The notes under the pieces: model-generated
Seen by the model: the letters and a program-made list of their open reading frames with translations, nothing else
The model's database searches: none
Told to the model about the DNA's origin: nothing
Translations under genes and position numbers: made by a program
Assembly: GCA_022315425.1 (NCBI GenBank)
Contig: JAIUPT010000024.1
Coordinates: 372,001 to 436,000, forward strand
DNA length: 64,000 bases
Reading direction: 5' to 3'
DNA from: Pseudevernia furfuracea
Taxonomy: Eukaryota > Ascomycota > Lecanoromycetes > Lecanorales > Parmeliaceae
Shown: positions 46,490-58,734 of the stretch, piece after piece
Numbering within the stretch: position 1 is the stretch's first letter
Layout: each line of letters opens with the position of its first letter

Positions 46490-47267
46490 CTAATCCCGGA
46501 ACTTCATCATCCTCACTTTCGTGCTGTTGCTCTCAGTGCTACTGGAGGACGAATCCAGTGAACTGTCAGTGTTGGTTGAGGTACCGGTGCTCAAAGGCAC
46601 AGAGCCGCCCTGAGTAGGAGAGCCGCCCTGAGTAGGAGAGCCGCCCTTGTGCCTCATGTTCTTCATATATTCCGTCCACCTGCTTGACATTAGCAAGGAT
46701 TCGTTGATTGGAGATCAAGAATGGCAAGCATACGTCATGCCCTCCGGTGGTGTAAAATTGTCTCCTGGTGGTGGTCCGTGGTGTTCCTGACGTTCCTTGA
46801 TTTTGGTGCTATTGGTGCTCGAAGAGCCAGGGCCAGAGCCATCATGATGCTTCTGTTCGAAGAACTCCGCTAGTCCGCTGGGTATGCTGCTTGGCCTCCT
46901 GTTTCACATGAGCTTTCGAAGGTCTCATAGGCGGATTCCAAAGGTACACATACTCGTGATGTGCCTGACGTTCCTTTATCTTCGTGCCATTCGAGACTGA
47001 GGGATCACCGCCACTGTTGTGTTTGTGTTTCCACTCCGCGCCTCCACTGTGGCTGGGAAATGGATCGCCTGGACCACTGCCTGATGTTAGCTTCACCTAG
47101 CTTGACGACCTTGCACAAACAGACACGAACGCATGCCATTGGAGGACTTACATATGCGCCTCGCGGTCCTCGATCGTCCTTGACGCCTCCAAGCCCTCAG
47201 GTTGAGGCAGGCTGTAGGAGCCGATCAAGAAGACGGAAGCGACCGTGAAAAAAGTCGAGGTACGCAT
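46490..47267 (-). CDS. Small secreted protein with internal repeats, four exons
   Basis: Exons on the minus strand: 47152-47267, 46950-47076, 46734-46852, 46490-46679 (552 nt, 183 residues). Phases agree across all introns, although the second donor (GTGTAC) is uncommon. The protein starts with a signal peptide (MRTSTFFTVASVFLIGSYS). The mature part is Gly/Ser/His-rich with repeated blocks: NGTKIKERQAHHE, then NSTKIKERQEHHG, then NSTKVRMMKFRD, plus GGSPTQ in tandem. There are no Cys pairs and no known domain. Basic sites within the repeats could suit Kex2-type processing. It lies just outside the transposon block, as effector-like genes often do. Confidence 0.6.
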
Positions 47268-47399
47268 GGTGAAAGATGAAGAGGTGTGAAGAAGTACGGA
47301 GAGCGGAAGGGTAGTGCTCTGAAGTTGTGATGCTGAGAGTCTGGAGTCCTGCAGCAGATGTTAAAAAGAAGTATCGAAGTGAAGAGGAAAGAGAGGGCC

Positions 47400-48058
47400 T
47401 TTATTCATGGGCAGGTTCCTTAATAGTAGATGAGAGAGAGGGCGCCGCACACGAAGTGGGCCGAAGTCTCATACACCGCGTCATCAAATCGCCCTCGTGA
47501 AACTGGACCTGCGTCGTAGTGTGAGTCATCTTTTCGCCGAAACCGACATGGGCGAGTGAACGATGGCCGGTGTTTTTGGTAGATAATATTCTTGATAGGA
47601 CCAAGCTTTGTGGTGGAAGGCCCGCGTTCGGGGTCTAGGTAGGCTAGACGCACACGCCGCAACCGATGGTGTCAAGGGCAATTTTTTCGAATTCTGAAAC
47701 CTGAAAGTATCTACGCCATACGCACCGAATGGGAAGCCCTTGCGATCGTCCGCCTCATGGCTCCGGTACTGTCCCGTTGAGCCAATACTTACAATCTTAG
47801 TCGTCCGAGGCAACAACTTCCAGTGCAACGCTGTGGTGCAAGTGGAAACCCCGACCGGAATCGAAGGACCTTGCGAGCAACGCCGGTCTAATCTGGCAGA
47901 AAATGATTGATTGAATTGAGTAAAGTCATCTTGAAATTCGCGAGGCTGATTGAAAAAGCAATGCCACCTAAGTAAGAGTAGGACGCGAACAGGACAGCCA
48001 CAGATGCCAATCTCGTTGCACTAAGATGGCGCTGGACGGGAGACCCCTTACTTGACAT
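47400..48058 (-). CDS. Possible small spliced gene, structure uncertain
   Basis: A minus-strand start at 48058 gives MSSKGSPVQRHLSATRLASV, then a hydrophobic stretch that could be a signal anchor, ending at 47888. Open frames continue at 47526-47828 (KIVSIGSTGQYRSHEADD) and 47420-47662, with a GTAAGT-type donor near 47797 and a TTTCAG acceptor near 47701. I could not find one phase-consistent model and recognise no domain. A small secreted or membrane-anchored protein is one reading; chance frames are another. Confidence 0.3.
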
Positions 48059-48079
48059 GTTCGGAGAAGGACTCAAGAT

Positions 48080-49254
48080 CGCCCAATAACATTGGAGTAC
48101 AGTAACCTGGCTTGTCGACGGCGTAGAGCTAATGGCGTGATCATACGGTGATCATCAACGTCCGTAAGCTCGTGACAGTAAATGGCCAATGCTCGTGGCT
48201 ACAAATCCCTAGCCTTTTAGAGTCTTGACAGGCATGCTAATGGAAAGGAATCATCGAATAAAGCATTTCGTAGGAAAGGGAAGCGAGGTACAGTATTGGA
48301 AGTTCGGATCTTGGATCCTCTTTGAGGGTAGTGATGTCTGGATGCAAGCCATGCATACAGGAAAAGGAAGGATTGAGTGCACTACACTACACACAGCATC
48401 TCAACGGTCCGCAGTTTCGATTCGATGACCCCTCGCAAACCTGTGCCGGGGAGGCCAAGAAAGCTTGACGCTCGGAATACATAGTAGAAGAGATTGCAAA
48501 AGGCTTTCATTTCTGCCACCGCAGCAAAAGCAGGGCCAGCATGTAGGATCACTTGGGCTCGTAGGTGCTTCGACCGTGAACACTGAAAACAGTAACATAA
48601 TAGCCTTCCTGGGTGTACCAATATGAGATTCGAAGCAGAGCTCGAAGAATGCAAGTATCAGTGTCGTGACACCCGGTCCAACATTTCAAAGACGGCGTTG
48701 ACCAGCCCCCAACCCCCAACCACGCTTCGAAAATCAAGAGATGGTCACGTCGTACCTGAGATGTTTGAGTGAAGATTGTGTCATAGATTGAGAGTTGAAT
48801 GATTAATATTGGCCATGGTACGGTATGGTGGTGATGGTGGTGATGGTGTGATGGGAGGACAAAGATGAGACAACTGTGGTGAGAGTGAGAAGAAAGGGGC
48901 TCAAACAGCCTAGCGGCACACTAGATTTTAGACTGCCAAGGTCTTACGCCACTCAAGTCCAGGAGGTGGCACCAGTAAGGTAGGCTTGATGCTCCTAACT
49001 TCCCTCTCATATTCATATTTTCCTATATAATATATGTAACGAATAGTATATTTAAAAAAAATCAGTACGAGCATCATCTCAAACACTTATTTGAGGCACA
49101 GTTCCTCACGTTGGAGTATAGTTCTCATTTCAGGGCTTCCTGATGCCTTCAGTGAATGTCAAGGACTCAACCTTTCTGACTTGGACAATGCACGATTGCT
49201 GACTTCGAAGCAGATGTTGAGGATCACGAGTCGTGATGCCCATTGCTACCAAAA
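48080..49254. other. Intergenic, no supported gene
   Basis: Frames at 48225-48428 (+) and 48382-48654 (-) overlap and show no motif. A GGTGAT microsatellite lies at 48825-48850. The last part is AT-rich and probably holds the 3' end of the ankyrin gene transcript. Confidence 0.4.
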
Positions 49255-52200
49255 TCATTCCAAGTATCGCCCGCCCTCCCCTATCTCCCCCAATATCCTC
49301 CCCGCCGCCTGCCCCCCAACACCGGATATTTGGGCTTGCTGTACCGCGGCGCTCACACTATCGACCAATCTCTTCCTCTCTCTTAAAACCCCTGCCGTGA
49401 TCTTGGCTTTTCGCTCCATCGCTGCCGCTTCAAGATCGTTCTTTCGCTTGATATGTTTCTCCTCTTCCGCCCTTGCCCGCGACGTCATATTCTGCTGGTT
49501 TTCGAACTCCCTTCGTTTTCTCTCCCTCTCAGCATTCTGTTCGGATTGAACGGCCGCCAATCTGCGCCGTTCTTCTCTGGCATCAGCCTGCCTTCCCGCT
49601 TCCACCATGTCTAAGCGACGCCTCTCCTCCTCCGCGTCTGCCTGTCGTTTCTCTTCAAGCACAGCCAAGCGCTGCCTTTCTCGCCATCGTTCAGCTTCTG
49701 CCGCCCTATTAAGATCAGCTTCAATTTCTTCTTGCCGTGCCCTTTCCTCGGCACGTAAGCGTGCTTGTTTCTCTCGCGCCTTGCGTAGGCTCTCAACTCG
49801 CTTCTGTTCTTCGATGACGTGAGCCGGAGGACCGCAGACGCCTGGCGGTTGATTGGCGCCGGCTGTTTCATCCCAGAATCGATCACGGCACCCGAATTCT
49901 CGAAGGAGTTTTTCCAAGGCTGGGGCGGGACAAGTGTTCAGATTGCAACACCGACGTTCGTGGTCCAGGGAGAATAATTTTCTGCATTTGAAGTGCCGAA
50001 CGTACATGGTGAGGCTGTAGCAGACCCCGCCCTGTTCACGAAAGATATTGAAATCAGCATTGAGGTTCTCTCGCATGAACTGAAAAGTTTTGAGGAGTGC
50101 CGTGGTCATTGCGAAAGGTGAGTCGTTATCTAAGGCAAGAAACACGAGGGATTTGCCATTTGCGAGTTTCGTCAGGTCAGGCCGCGCTTCAGCAAGAAGA
50201 TTCAAAGTGTCCTTTAACTGCGCTGGGTCTCTAGCTGGACTGGCGCTGCGGCACAATTCGCCCAGTGGAGTCCTGTAATCGCAAGTATGGATGCCTAGCC
50301 AATCTATCGACGCGCCGCGATCAAGGAGCAGTTTCACCGTTGATGGATTGGTCCGTCTTGCGGCGATATGCAGAGACTCGTCATCAGGATTCGCTGTGAA
50401 GTTGAGTAAATGTTCCATGCTCTCCAAGTTTCCTACTCTTACGGCGCATTGCAGTGGGGTCCCACCAGACTTATCCTCGACGTTCGCATTGGCATGCGCC
50501 TCTAGGAGTTGCAATATAATATCTGGCTGAGATGAAATAGCTGCTATGATTAATGGGCTATTACCTGAGCCAGATGTCCGGAAGTTGGGATCCGCTATTG
50601 CATAGACATCAGTCCGTGGAACAAATTGGTTGTGAGGATGCGTTGTACTCACCTCCGTGCTTTAGAAGAATTTCGACCGTCCGCTTATTAGTCTGCTGGC
50701 CTGTTTGTGCTTGACAGAGTAGCCAAAGCAACGCAGAACTGTCTTCTGCACCGGAGTCAGGGTTGAACTCCCACAAAAAACGGGAGTCAGGCGAGCACCC
50801 ATTGTCGAGAAGATATTGCAATAACAGCGGCTTGCCAGAGTGTCGGTGTAGAGTCTGGTACAAAGGACTCGTCAAAGGGTCGTCTTGTCCAAAGTACAAA
50901 TGTCTGCTTGATTTTGACCGTTCCAAGAACAGTTTTGACAGACTGATGAGGTGTTCCTCAGGGGCGTGAGACTCAAAGATAGCCATGAATGCAGAGCACA
51001 AAGTCCGTTGATTTGGCTTTTGGTTCAATAATAGTTTGACGAGTTCGTACAAATCCTTCTTCACTGCCGCAGAGAGGCATTTCCCATCGGCGAAATTGAC
51101 ATTCAATGATGACGGCCGTGCAATCACCATGTCAACAAATAAACTGCAAGCAGGATCGGCGGAGGTCAAAGCAGTCAGGAAGACCTGGTCGACCGCGGGA
51201 CCAGTGGCGCCTCCATCGAGGAGGATCCTGTCAATGTTGAGTAGCAATTCCGGTTTGCTTTGCCACCTGTCAAAGGAAGTTGACTTCGCCGCGAAAGCCG
51301 CTGAGAAGACGGCTGGTGAGACTTGGGATCTCGCCAGTAGTACAAGAGATTCGATGTCAGCTTGCTCCGTTGCTGTGATCACGCATTTACCGGTCCGGTA
51401 ATTCGGATCCCCACCGCTCTTGATGAGGTGTTCGACAAGGGCATGGTCCTTATCAAGGACCGCTTGTATCAGCGCACGATGTATGACTTCAGACTTGGTA
51501 ATTCCAGCGCGGGTGAGCAGCCGCACAGACTTGAATCGAGCCGGGATGTTTGTGCCAGACTGCTCAGCTGGTGTCTGCATTGCAAGTCTGAAAGCCTCGG
51601 GCAGATATTCGGAGTTTGGGTTCCTCTGGAGCAGACAGTCTAAGATGGACGAATGACCTGCCGCAGCGGCGATCTTTATGGCTTCACCACTTTGGTAGTC
51701 AACGGAGGCATTATATCGCAATAGCATGTCAATGGTTGGTTGGGCATGTGGTCCCTGTTTCACTGCGTCGATCAGTGCAACATGGAGCTGTGCCCCTCCC
51801 GCACCCTTTTCAAGAATCGATTGAAGCATTTGCAGCCTAGACTCTTGTACGTGCTTCATGGCAATAGGAATAAGCGATGCAAGGACCAGTGATGCTCCTT
51901 TAGCTTCCAAAAGGAGTTCCAAGACTCCATGCTTCATAGGCGTTGATACGGCGTGTTTGATAGCTTCTCCGTCTGAGAAATCGACTCTTGCACCATGGCG
52001 GATCAACAGCTGGACAAGTTGGGGGTCGCATTCCTGGGAGCTACAAATTTCATGGACCAATGCACGACTGACATGATCGCCCTTCGCATTGTCCCTAAGA
52101 AGTAGAGCCATGCACGCATATCTCGTATTCGAGTCTGTATTATGCATAGCAAGGGGCAACATTTTTGCTAAGATACGGCTGTCGCATTTACTGTCGATAA

Positions 52201-55200
52201 GACGTTTGAGCAATGGATTGTTTCTTGAGCTGACCGCAAGTTCCACTGACTTTCCACCATCATAGTTGCAGTTGGCTCCGTGACTTAAAAGTGTTTCAAC
52301 AATCTTCATGTCGCCATTCGACTCATTGCTAATCTCTTGCACCAAGGCCTTGTCGAGACCCTTTTGCTCAATGCCAGCTCGAAGCAGCAAGTCAAGCTTT
52401 GCCAGTCTGTCTCCGGTCGCCGGCTCGAGCACCATTGTCAGAGCCGCAAGGCGAGACCGATGATTTGGATGGCCAAGATCGATGACGGATGCAACGATAG
52501 TTTTGTCAGTACACTTGACCGCATTGCACAGAGCTTGTCCTTGATGATGGTCAACATTGGCTTTATTCAAGAGGTACAGTACCAAATTGAGGTCCAGAGG
52601 CTTCTCCCCAATGGCCTCGATCAAAGTCTGGTCGACTGCAGGACCTTGTGCTCCGTGGTCCAGGAGTACCACCATGAATTTCATTCTTAGGCCAGAGTCC
52701 ACGAGTCTCATAGCGACTGGTACTGCTGAGGAAAGCGACGAAGGCTGGGGAGCGCTCCTTACAAGGAGCTCGAGTAACTCTATGGACCCTATTCTTGCAG
52801 CAGTCTGAAAAGACTTTCCTCCTAAGCAGTTTACGTCTGCACCAGCCACGACGACAAGATTGATTAGATCTAGATCGATCTGTGGGGATTGGGTATCTAC
52901 AGCCTCCATCAGAGCAACGTCAAGAAGCGGTGTTGGGATGCCCGCCGTTGATGCGGCATCAATGATGGATTTTGTCATGTCATATCTGAGTTGTGGTGGA
53001 CCAGGTGGGACCAAAGGCAGGACGTATCGCATTAATTGTGGCCGTGGTTTCCCTTTACTTAATATCAGATTGACCGTATCCAGATCGCCTGCAGTTGCGG
53101 CAATCTGAAGGGCCTGCGCATCGTTGTAATTCGCACTAGCTTTGTGATCCAAAAGCAGTACCGTAACGCCCTCGAGCTTTTGTTGAACCGCGCTGACGAG
53201 CGCTTTGTCCAGAGCAATCCCTCTGGCACCTTTGGAGATAAGCGGTGACATCAGGTTGTATGTTTGGCGTTCGGTGAATGGCTGGGGGATCTCAATGAAC
53301 ACGTCCGTCGCACAGTCACTAGAAACTTTGCCCAATGACAGTGTGTTGAGCATTCTCACGTTCCGTGCTGTGACAGCTTGCTTCAAAGCCGCTGCTCTTT
53401 GGTAGTCCAAAGAAGCACCATGAGCGATCAGCATTCGGGCAATGCCGCAGTGACCGGCTCGAACAACCCGGACAAGAACCTCAGCGACCGGATCACCATT
53501 GGCGCCACCGCAGAGTAGGATGTCTAGTAGAAGGTATTTCTCTTCGACCGTGATCGAGCTCTTGGGTAGAAATGCGTCCACGAATGCCAGTGAGACGGAT
53601 TGGCTTGATGGATTGCCTTTCATGATTGCAAGGACAAGGTCGCTGCGTTGAGATTGTACGGCTCTTCGAAGCGCCAGTGCAGAATTATGATTGACGTCGG
53701 CACAATGGAGCACCAGCAACGAGACTATTTCGACCTGCCCTTGCTCCGCCGCTGTTGGTAAGCACTCGTTCAGTAGACTCTTGGATACGCTCTGACGAGC
53801 TTGGAGTAGCAACTTCACAATCGCGGGTTTCTGAGAAGTAATGGCAGACTGGAAAATAGTTCCGCCAGAAGAGTTGGGATCCACGTTATATTGTAATAGC
53901 GTCTCTACAACTTTAGGTAGGTTCTGCTTGACAGCAGTATCGAGAGCCTCCACCTGGTTTGTCAAAGATGCGCCGCGATCAGCCAGGAGTCGGACCATGT
54001 CGACATTACGTGTGGATGCCGCCATTTTGATATAATTGGTAGTAACAGACTTCACATCATCTTTATGGAGCTTGCGCTTGGCCACTTCCTTGCGAACATT
54101 CACATCAGCGCCTTGATCTATCAAGACTTCGGCAATACCGACTTGGCCAGATTCCACAGCTTTCTGCAGGCCATGGCTTAGCTCTTCCTCATTGAAAGCC
54201 CAATTTTGGTCATCTGAGGCCTTTTGCTTGGCCTTCTTTGACTTTAGCAGCCCTTTTAAGCCCCCTGCCGGATCTTGGTAATTCGGATTCCCGGTTCGAA
54301 TCCGAACTAGGATATCATGAGCTTGGCTTCGTTCTATAACAGAAGCTTGACGTATCCAAGGGCCAGCCGCTTCTATCACAGGACCAATAGCAACTTGGGG
54401 ACCCCTTCCCTGGATTAGAGCTGCAAGTCTTTCAGCCCGACCGGCAGTATCAGTGCGTATACTACTCCCTCGCGACATCGCCCCGAGCGACTCCGTGGTG
54501 TTTGAATGGTTCCTTTGGCTCGAACGGATACGGAATGGGATCGATTGAGCAGGAGGGTGCCCTTCTTCCCAATCTTCATTTTCAGTAATTGCATCCATAG
54601 CTTCTAATCCGGCCTGGCTCACGGACGAATCGTCGTGGTCTAAGGGTGTTTGATGGGTAGAAGTACCACGTAATCTTACCATCGCACTAGCATCCGACCG
54701 TGAGTGCCTCAAGAGTCTGGCTGTTGGCGGGACAGATGTCTCTGCGAGGGACTGGGTTCTCAACAACGATGCGGACGGAGGGGCGTGTATGACAGTGTCG
54801 GCGGCTGTAGAATTGAAGACACGTTCGGCTTGTGCATAGCTAGACCTTCTCCTGACCTTCTTGGAAACTAGCGGGACCGGTCCGGCAAACTGGGCAGCCA
54901 TCTGATCCAAAGTAAGGTGCTCGAATTTCTGCACAAAATGTAAAGCAACGTAAACCTCCAATTGCGTCCACTTTCCGTCCGGTAAGCCTTCGACGTCAAT
55001 CGTAGTCGTCAGTTGCCAAATGCGCTCCACATCAGGCTCGGAGAGATGGGACTTGGAGAGAATGTTCCTGACTTGGTCGTCTATGCCCAAGCAAGGGTCA
55101 ATGCTAGGAGGCAAGCCTTATCAAAAAGTCAGTGCTCACCTCCCAGCCCAGTCGTTGCAATCACGCCGACGTTGCTCTCAATAATCCGATCATACACGCG

Positions 55201-55308
55201 CCTCTCCTCTGGTCCAACGATGGCGGTATAGCCGTCACTGAGGGTGAATGGTAATCCCCAGCCAGGAGATTGGCCCTCAACCTGCCTTCTTGATGATGAA
55301 GCTTCCAT
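49255..55308 (-). CDS. Very large ankyrin-repeat protein with C-terminal coiled coil
   Basis: Proposed exons on the minus strand: 55196-55308, 50653-55103 and 49255-50594 (5904 nt, about 1967 residues, in phase). The 58-bp intron at 50595-50652 (GTGAGT to AG) joins LLKHGA and DPNFR into a normal ankyrin repeat, so it is well supported. The first intron (55104-55195, GTATGA to TAG) is less certain. Residues about 300-1700 are tandem ankyrin units (LLLDHGAS, LLIRHGARVDFSDG), then a Cys-rich piece (CRKLFSLDHERRCCNLNTC). Last come about 190 residues of Glu/Arg-rich coiled coil (RLRAEERARQEEIEADLN). No NACHT, kinase or membrane segment is seen. It is likely a cytosolic scaffold; function unknown. 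Confidence 0.85.
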
Positions 55309-55400
55309 GATATGTTACAATGCGAATTGAATATCTCAGCTGAAACGGGTGTCAAGAAAGATGGGGGATAGAGGTAGGAGGAAGAGTGGGGTTATCCATC

Positions 55401-55517
55401 TCAGCCTTGCCTGGACATATACAACCTCGTGTGGAAATACAGCCTCGTGTGGACATACAGCCTCGTCTGGACATAAAACCTCGTGTGGACATACATACAG
55501 CCTCGTCTGATATACAG
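55401..55517. repeat. Minisatellite, 18-bp unit, about six copies
   Basis: Units such as AGCCTCGTGTGGACATAC alternate with AGCCTCGTCTGGACATAA. It lies in the upstream region of the ankyrin gene. Confidence 0.8.
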
Positions 55518-56200
55518 CTCTTTGGTGGATTTCCAGGCTTAGAAGCCTTAGATAACGAGAAAAGGGTCTAAGCAAGTCCAGACTCAGCTTGCTGCATGTC
55601 TCGTGGAGGAAAATGTGGTGTGGCATTGTTAGGCAATTCTAGGCATCGTTGACCTAGATCTCAATTGAACGCCCGAGGAGTGGGCGGGCTACTGCAAGCC
55701 TCCATGCCGTAACGGGGCGTCTGCATAAATATCCCACCCTCCTACATACGGCGGACGACGGCTGACACTCGGACAGAACCAAAGACAACCAAATTTCAAA
55801 GACCAAATCTCAAATTTTCCTTCTATTCATAAATAAAAGGGTATCATTCTAAAACTCTTTAGAGAATACTCTTTCGGAGGCACTCTTCTCTTCGAGGGGG
55901 CACTCTTCAAACTTGAGGAGAAAGTCTTCCGAGGGCACTCTTCGGGGGGGGACTCGGGGGACTCTTCGGGGTATTTAAAACGGGAAGTTACACGGGAAGT
56001 TCCGCGGACTGTTCTCAGATGTTTTTTTTTGAGTATCCCGAAGAGTGCCCCCTCAAAGAGTGACCCCCCCCCAAGTATAATTATATTATTATTATGATCT
56101 ATATTTTACGTGTGATTCGTATAAGGATTTAAAACTGAATAGCTATCGTAGCTATCAAAGATAGAAAGACAAATATATCTTGTATGAAGAAAATATATAG
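55518..56200. other. Intergenic with G-rich snapback repeat
   Basis: No gene is seen. Direct copies of GGCACTCTTC-type motifs occur at 55877-55945. GAGGGGGCACTCTTC (55894-55908) has an exact inverted partner GAAGAGTGCCCCCTC (56040-56054). Runs of 7 G (55946), 10 T and 9 C (56066) are also present. It may be a small foldback element. Confidence 0.5.
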
Positions 56201-57283
56201 ATGAAGAAGCGAGATATTTGCGAAGCTGAACACTCCATCAAGATTATGAAAAATTTTCATCTCCGCATGATACCCTTGTTAGAGCTAGACAGACTATCAG
56301 GAAATGGTGTCTATCAACAAGTCAACCTTAGATCTGGAGACAAGACCTACTACCGTTACCGTTCGACACTCTCCGAGACGCTGAATATAGCTGTATCTAA
56401 TTCTACTGTAAGGCGTAAACACCGTACGGCGGAAATCACGTCTCTAGTCCCATGCCCTTTGACAGATCTCTTTTGATAGGGTAGCTCGGTAGAACTAAAA
56501 TCGGCAATCAATTTTGCCAGGGCCGAGTGATCTGAATTGCAGAAAGAGAGAAGTGTAAATGGACGTGTAGTAACATTCGGTTTGCTACTATTCATGACGA
56601 AGGGAGCCCGTTTCACAAGATTGAACCTGCATAAAAACCCATGACTTTGGAGATGGACACTTTCATGACTATGTCGTACTCGTAGGTTGTTTGAAAAATC
56701 GTAGTTCGAGGACCAAATACGAACATAACCTTGGTCGAGCTTGGATTCTTCTTTGAACTCCGTGCACAGGACCGGCCTTTCTTTCGGCCTTGCTCTCATT
56801 CATTGAAGCAATCATGGCCTTCGAGCCATACAAGACCAACGTCCCGCAACACTGCCCTTGAAAGCCTCGGGCAGAGACTTTCAGTGAGAGACCTGCCTGA
56901 CGAAGTAGGGTGGGATATGAGTTCTCCTCTGGGAGACGTCTGGCGCCTCGTATCAGTTTGGAAGAATTCATTTGACTGGCGCAAGACCGAGAGCGAATTG
57001 AACAAGTAGGGAGACGCGTTTGAATCAAGCACCTCAGTGGGATATGAAATTTTGTTACTTACACATGCCTAATCTCCCTCTCCATGCATGATTCCCGCTG
57101 GGTCCTCTCATAACGTGCGAGGCGGCAGTAGAGTGGGGCATGACGCGTGAAAAGGTCCAAGCAAGGCCACGGGCTCACTAGATATATCGGTTGATACGTT
57201 ATTGGAGAGCATGATTTCGTCTATGAAGAATGAATAGGGGAAAGGAGGGCGAATTTGAAGGCTCATGAGCCGCCAGAATACTA
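56201..57283. other. Intergenic, overlapping unsupported frames
   Basis: Open frames of 91 codons (56201-56476, +) and 147 codons (56356-56799, -) overlap on opposite strands. Neither has a recognisable domain, a supported intron or a clear start context. A short gene cannot be excluded. Confidence 0.35.
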
Positions 57284-58273
57284 TCATAGGGTCACTTTGA
57301 CTGTATTCGCTGCAGCTTCAGCCTTCTGATTGATCATTCCTAAACGTATAGCCCAGTCGTCTCGTCCTGTGGAGTTGATCAACTCATTCGCAAGATCCAG
57401 CCGCCTGACGTAATGCTTGGGTTTGCCGTTGACCTGAACTTTGTAGCCATGCATGTATAGTGAATCCTGACAGTGGTTACTCAACGCCACCAGGCCGACG
57501 GAGGACAGTAACAGTGCCAAAATGATGATATTGCCGGCTTGGCTTGCGTTGGTTGCAACAACAGCGTTAATGTAAATCAACAGAAGTGCGATAGATGTGA
57601 GCGAGCTTTCCAGAAACGTCGCATCACGCAGCCACTGTCCAGCAGTCACTGCCTTGAGACCGTTAACGGGACCTTGTAGTCGTACCCAGCGATCTTGACT
57701 CAGCAGCACCAGCAAGTCTCCATTCACACCTGACTCCTTGATACCTTTCCAGCTGGGTGCGCTCCGTCGCCGGACAACGATGGCATTCAGAGTCCGCGCT
57801 AGTATCAAGATCAGGAGAACGGCCAAAGCCCACCGGTCTTCTAACAGGATCACGAACACCAGAGCGAGTAATGTGAGTGGTAGTGGTGTGATGTAAACCA
57901 GGAAAGAAACGGTCATGATTCTGCTGATAGTCCTGAGATCCGGCTTCCTTCCCCGTGGCCTCGGGAGTTCCTCGACGCTCATTGTTACCAAATGTCCTGG
58001 TATTCCCATCTTTTGTAAATAGAACACAGTAGCCTGATTCTCAACTCGAAACACATACCCGGAAGTGAGGGCGGCGGTCGGAGGGAGTTCGCCGCCATTG
58101 AGCTCGGTAGCGTTTTGTTGCCTGTGGATTCCAGGACAAAGCACGAGAAGGTCAAGAAAACTGGAAGTGCCGTTCATAGCAGTGTGCTTAGCAATAGTCG
58201 TAAAGTCTGCTAGGGCTATCAGGCCGGTGGCGTCGAGAGAGACCCCCGGTATGGGCGTTTTGCTCCAATGCAT
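57284..58273 (-). CDS. Hypothetical four-helix membrane protein
   Basis: This is an uninterrupted 329-residue frame. Predicted membrane helices lie at about residues 120-145 (SFLVYITPLPLTLLALVFVI), 147-167 (ALAVLLILILARTLNAIVV), 222-241 (TSIALLLIYINAVVA) and 248-265 (IIILALLLSSVGLVAL). The N-terminal third is soluble with an Arg-rich segment before the first helix (PRPRGRKPDLR), and a soluble tail of about 60 residues follows. I do not recognise a family with certainty; it looks like the membrane proteins of unknown function common in Pezizomycotina. An upstream exon cannot be excluded. Confidence 0.7.
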   Translation of the reverse strand: MHWSKTPIPGVSLDATGLIALADFTTIAKHTAMNGTSSFLDLLVLCPGIHRQQNATELNGGELPPTAALTSGYVFRVENQATVFYLQKMGIPGHLVTMSVEELPRPRGRKPDLRTISRIMTVSFLVYITPLPLTLLALVFVILLEDRWALAVLLILILARTLNAIVVRRRSAPSWKGIKESGVNGDLLVLLSQDRWVRLQGPVNGLKAVTAGQWLRDATFLESSLTSIALLLIYINAVVATNASQAGNIIILALLLSSVGLVALSNHCQDSLYMHGYKVQVNGKPKHYVRRLDLANELINSTGRDDWAIRLGMINQKAEAAANTVKVTL

Positions 58274-58734
58274 GGCTTGTAATCTCTGGTGAAGGTGAAG
58301 GAGACATGTGGAGTCAGTCTGGAAGGTGTAGGAGCGGAAATGCTCGTGAGTCTCACCTTACTAAAGTAAGATATCAACATCTCCAATACCTCCAGCATTC
58401 TGATTTTTTACCCCTCTCCAAATTGACTACATGGCGACGAGGGCGACTCCTTCCCAGTGGATGGTAACGAGCGTTCGAGCGTTCTTTTGGTGACAGGATT
58501 TAGGGCTGGGGCTCTTGTGACTAGACCTAATTACTTCGCTGTTACGGTGTTCGATATTGACCAATAGGTAGCTTTTTTTTTTTTTTTTTTTGCTGCCCCA
58601 CCAAACCTGTTTCTTCCCAATTTCATTCTACTTAACAACCACACATACAAATAGCTTCATACGATAAATATATACTCTCCTGATAGTGCGCAATCGATCT
58701 ATCTTCAACGACTTTCATTCCCATAAGCTTAATT
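58274..58734. other. Divergent intergenic region
   Basis: It separates the minus-strand membrane protein gene from the plus-strand HTH-like gene and so probably holds both promoters. A 20-nt T run lies at about 58572-58591. Confidence 0.4.

Noticed and set aside
50609..55114. Ankyrin gene starting at 55114
   Set aside because: The frame there opens without an ATG (TTG); an upstream ATG at 55308 joined by an intron gives a phase-consistent start.
55386..55626. Repeat proteins on both strands (PRVDIQPRVDI-type and CPHEAVCPDEAV-type)
   Set aside because: Both are translations of the same 18-bp minisatellite, one per strand; no sign of a gene around it.
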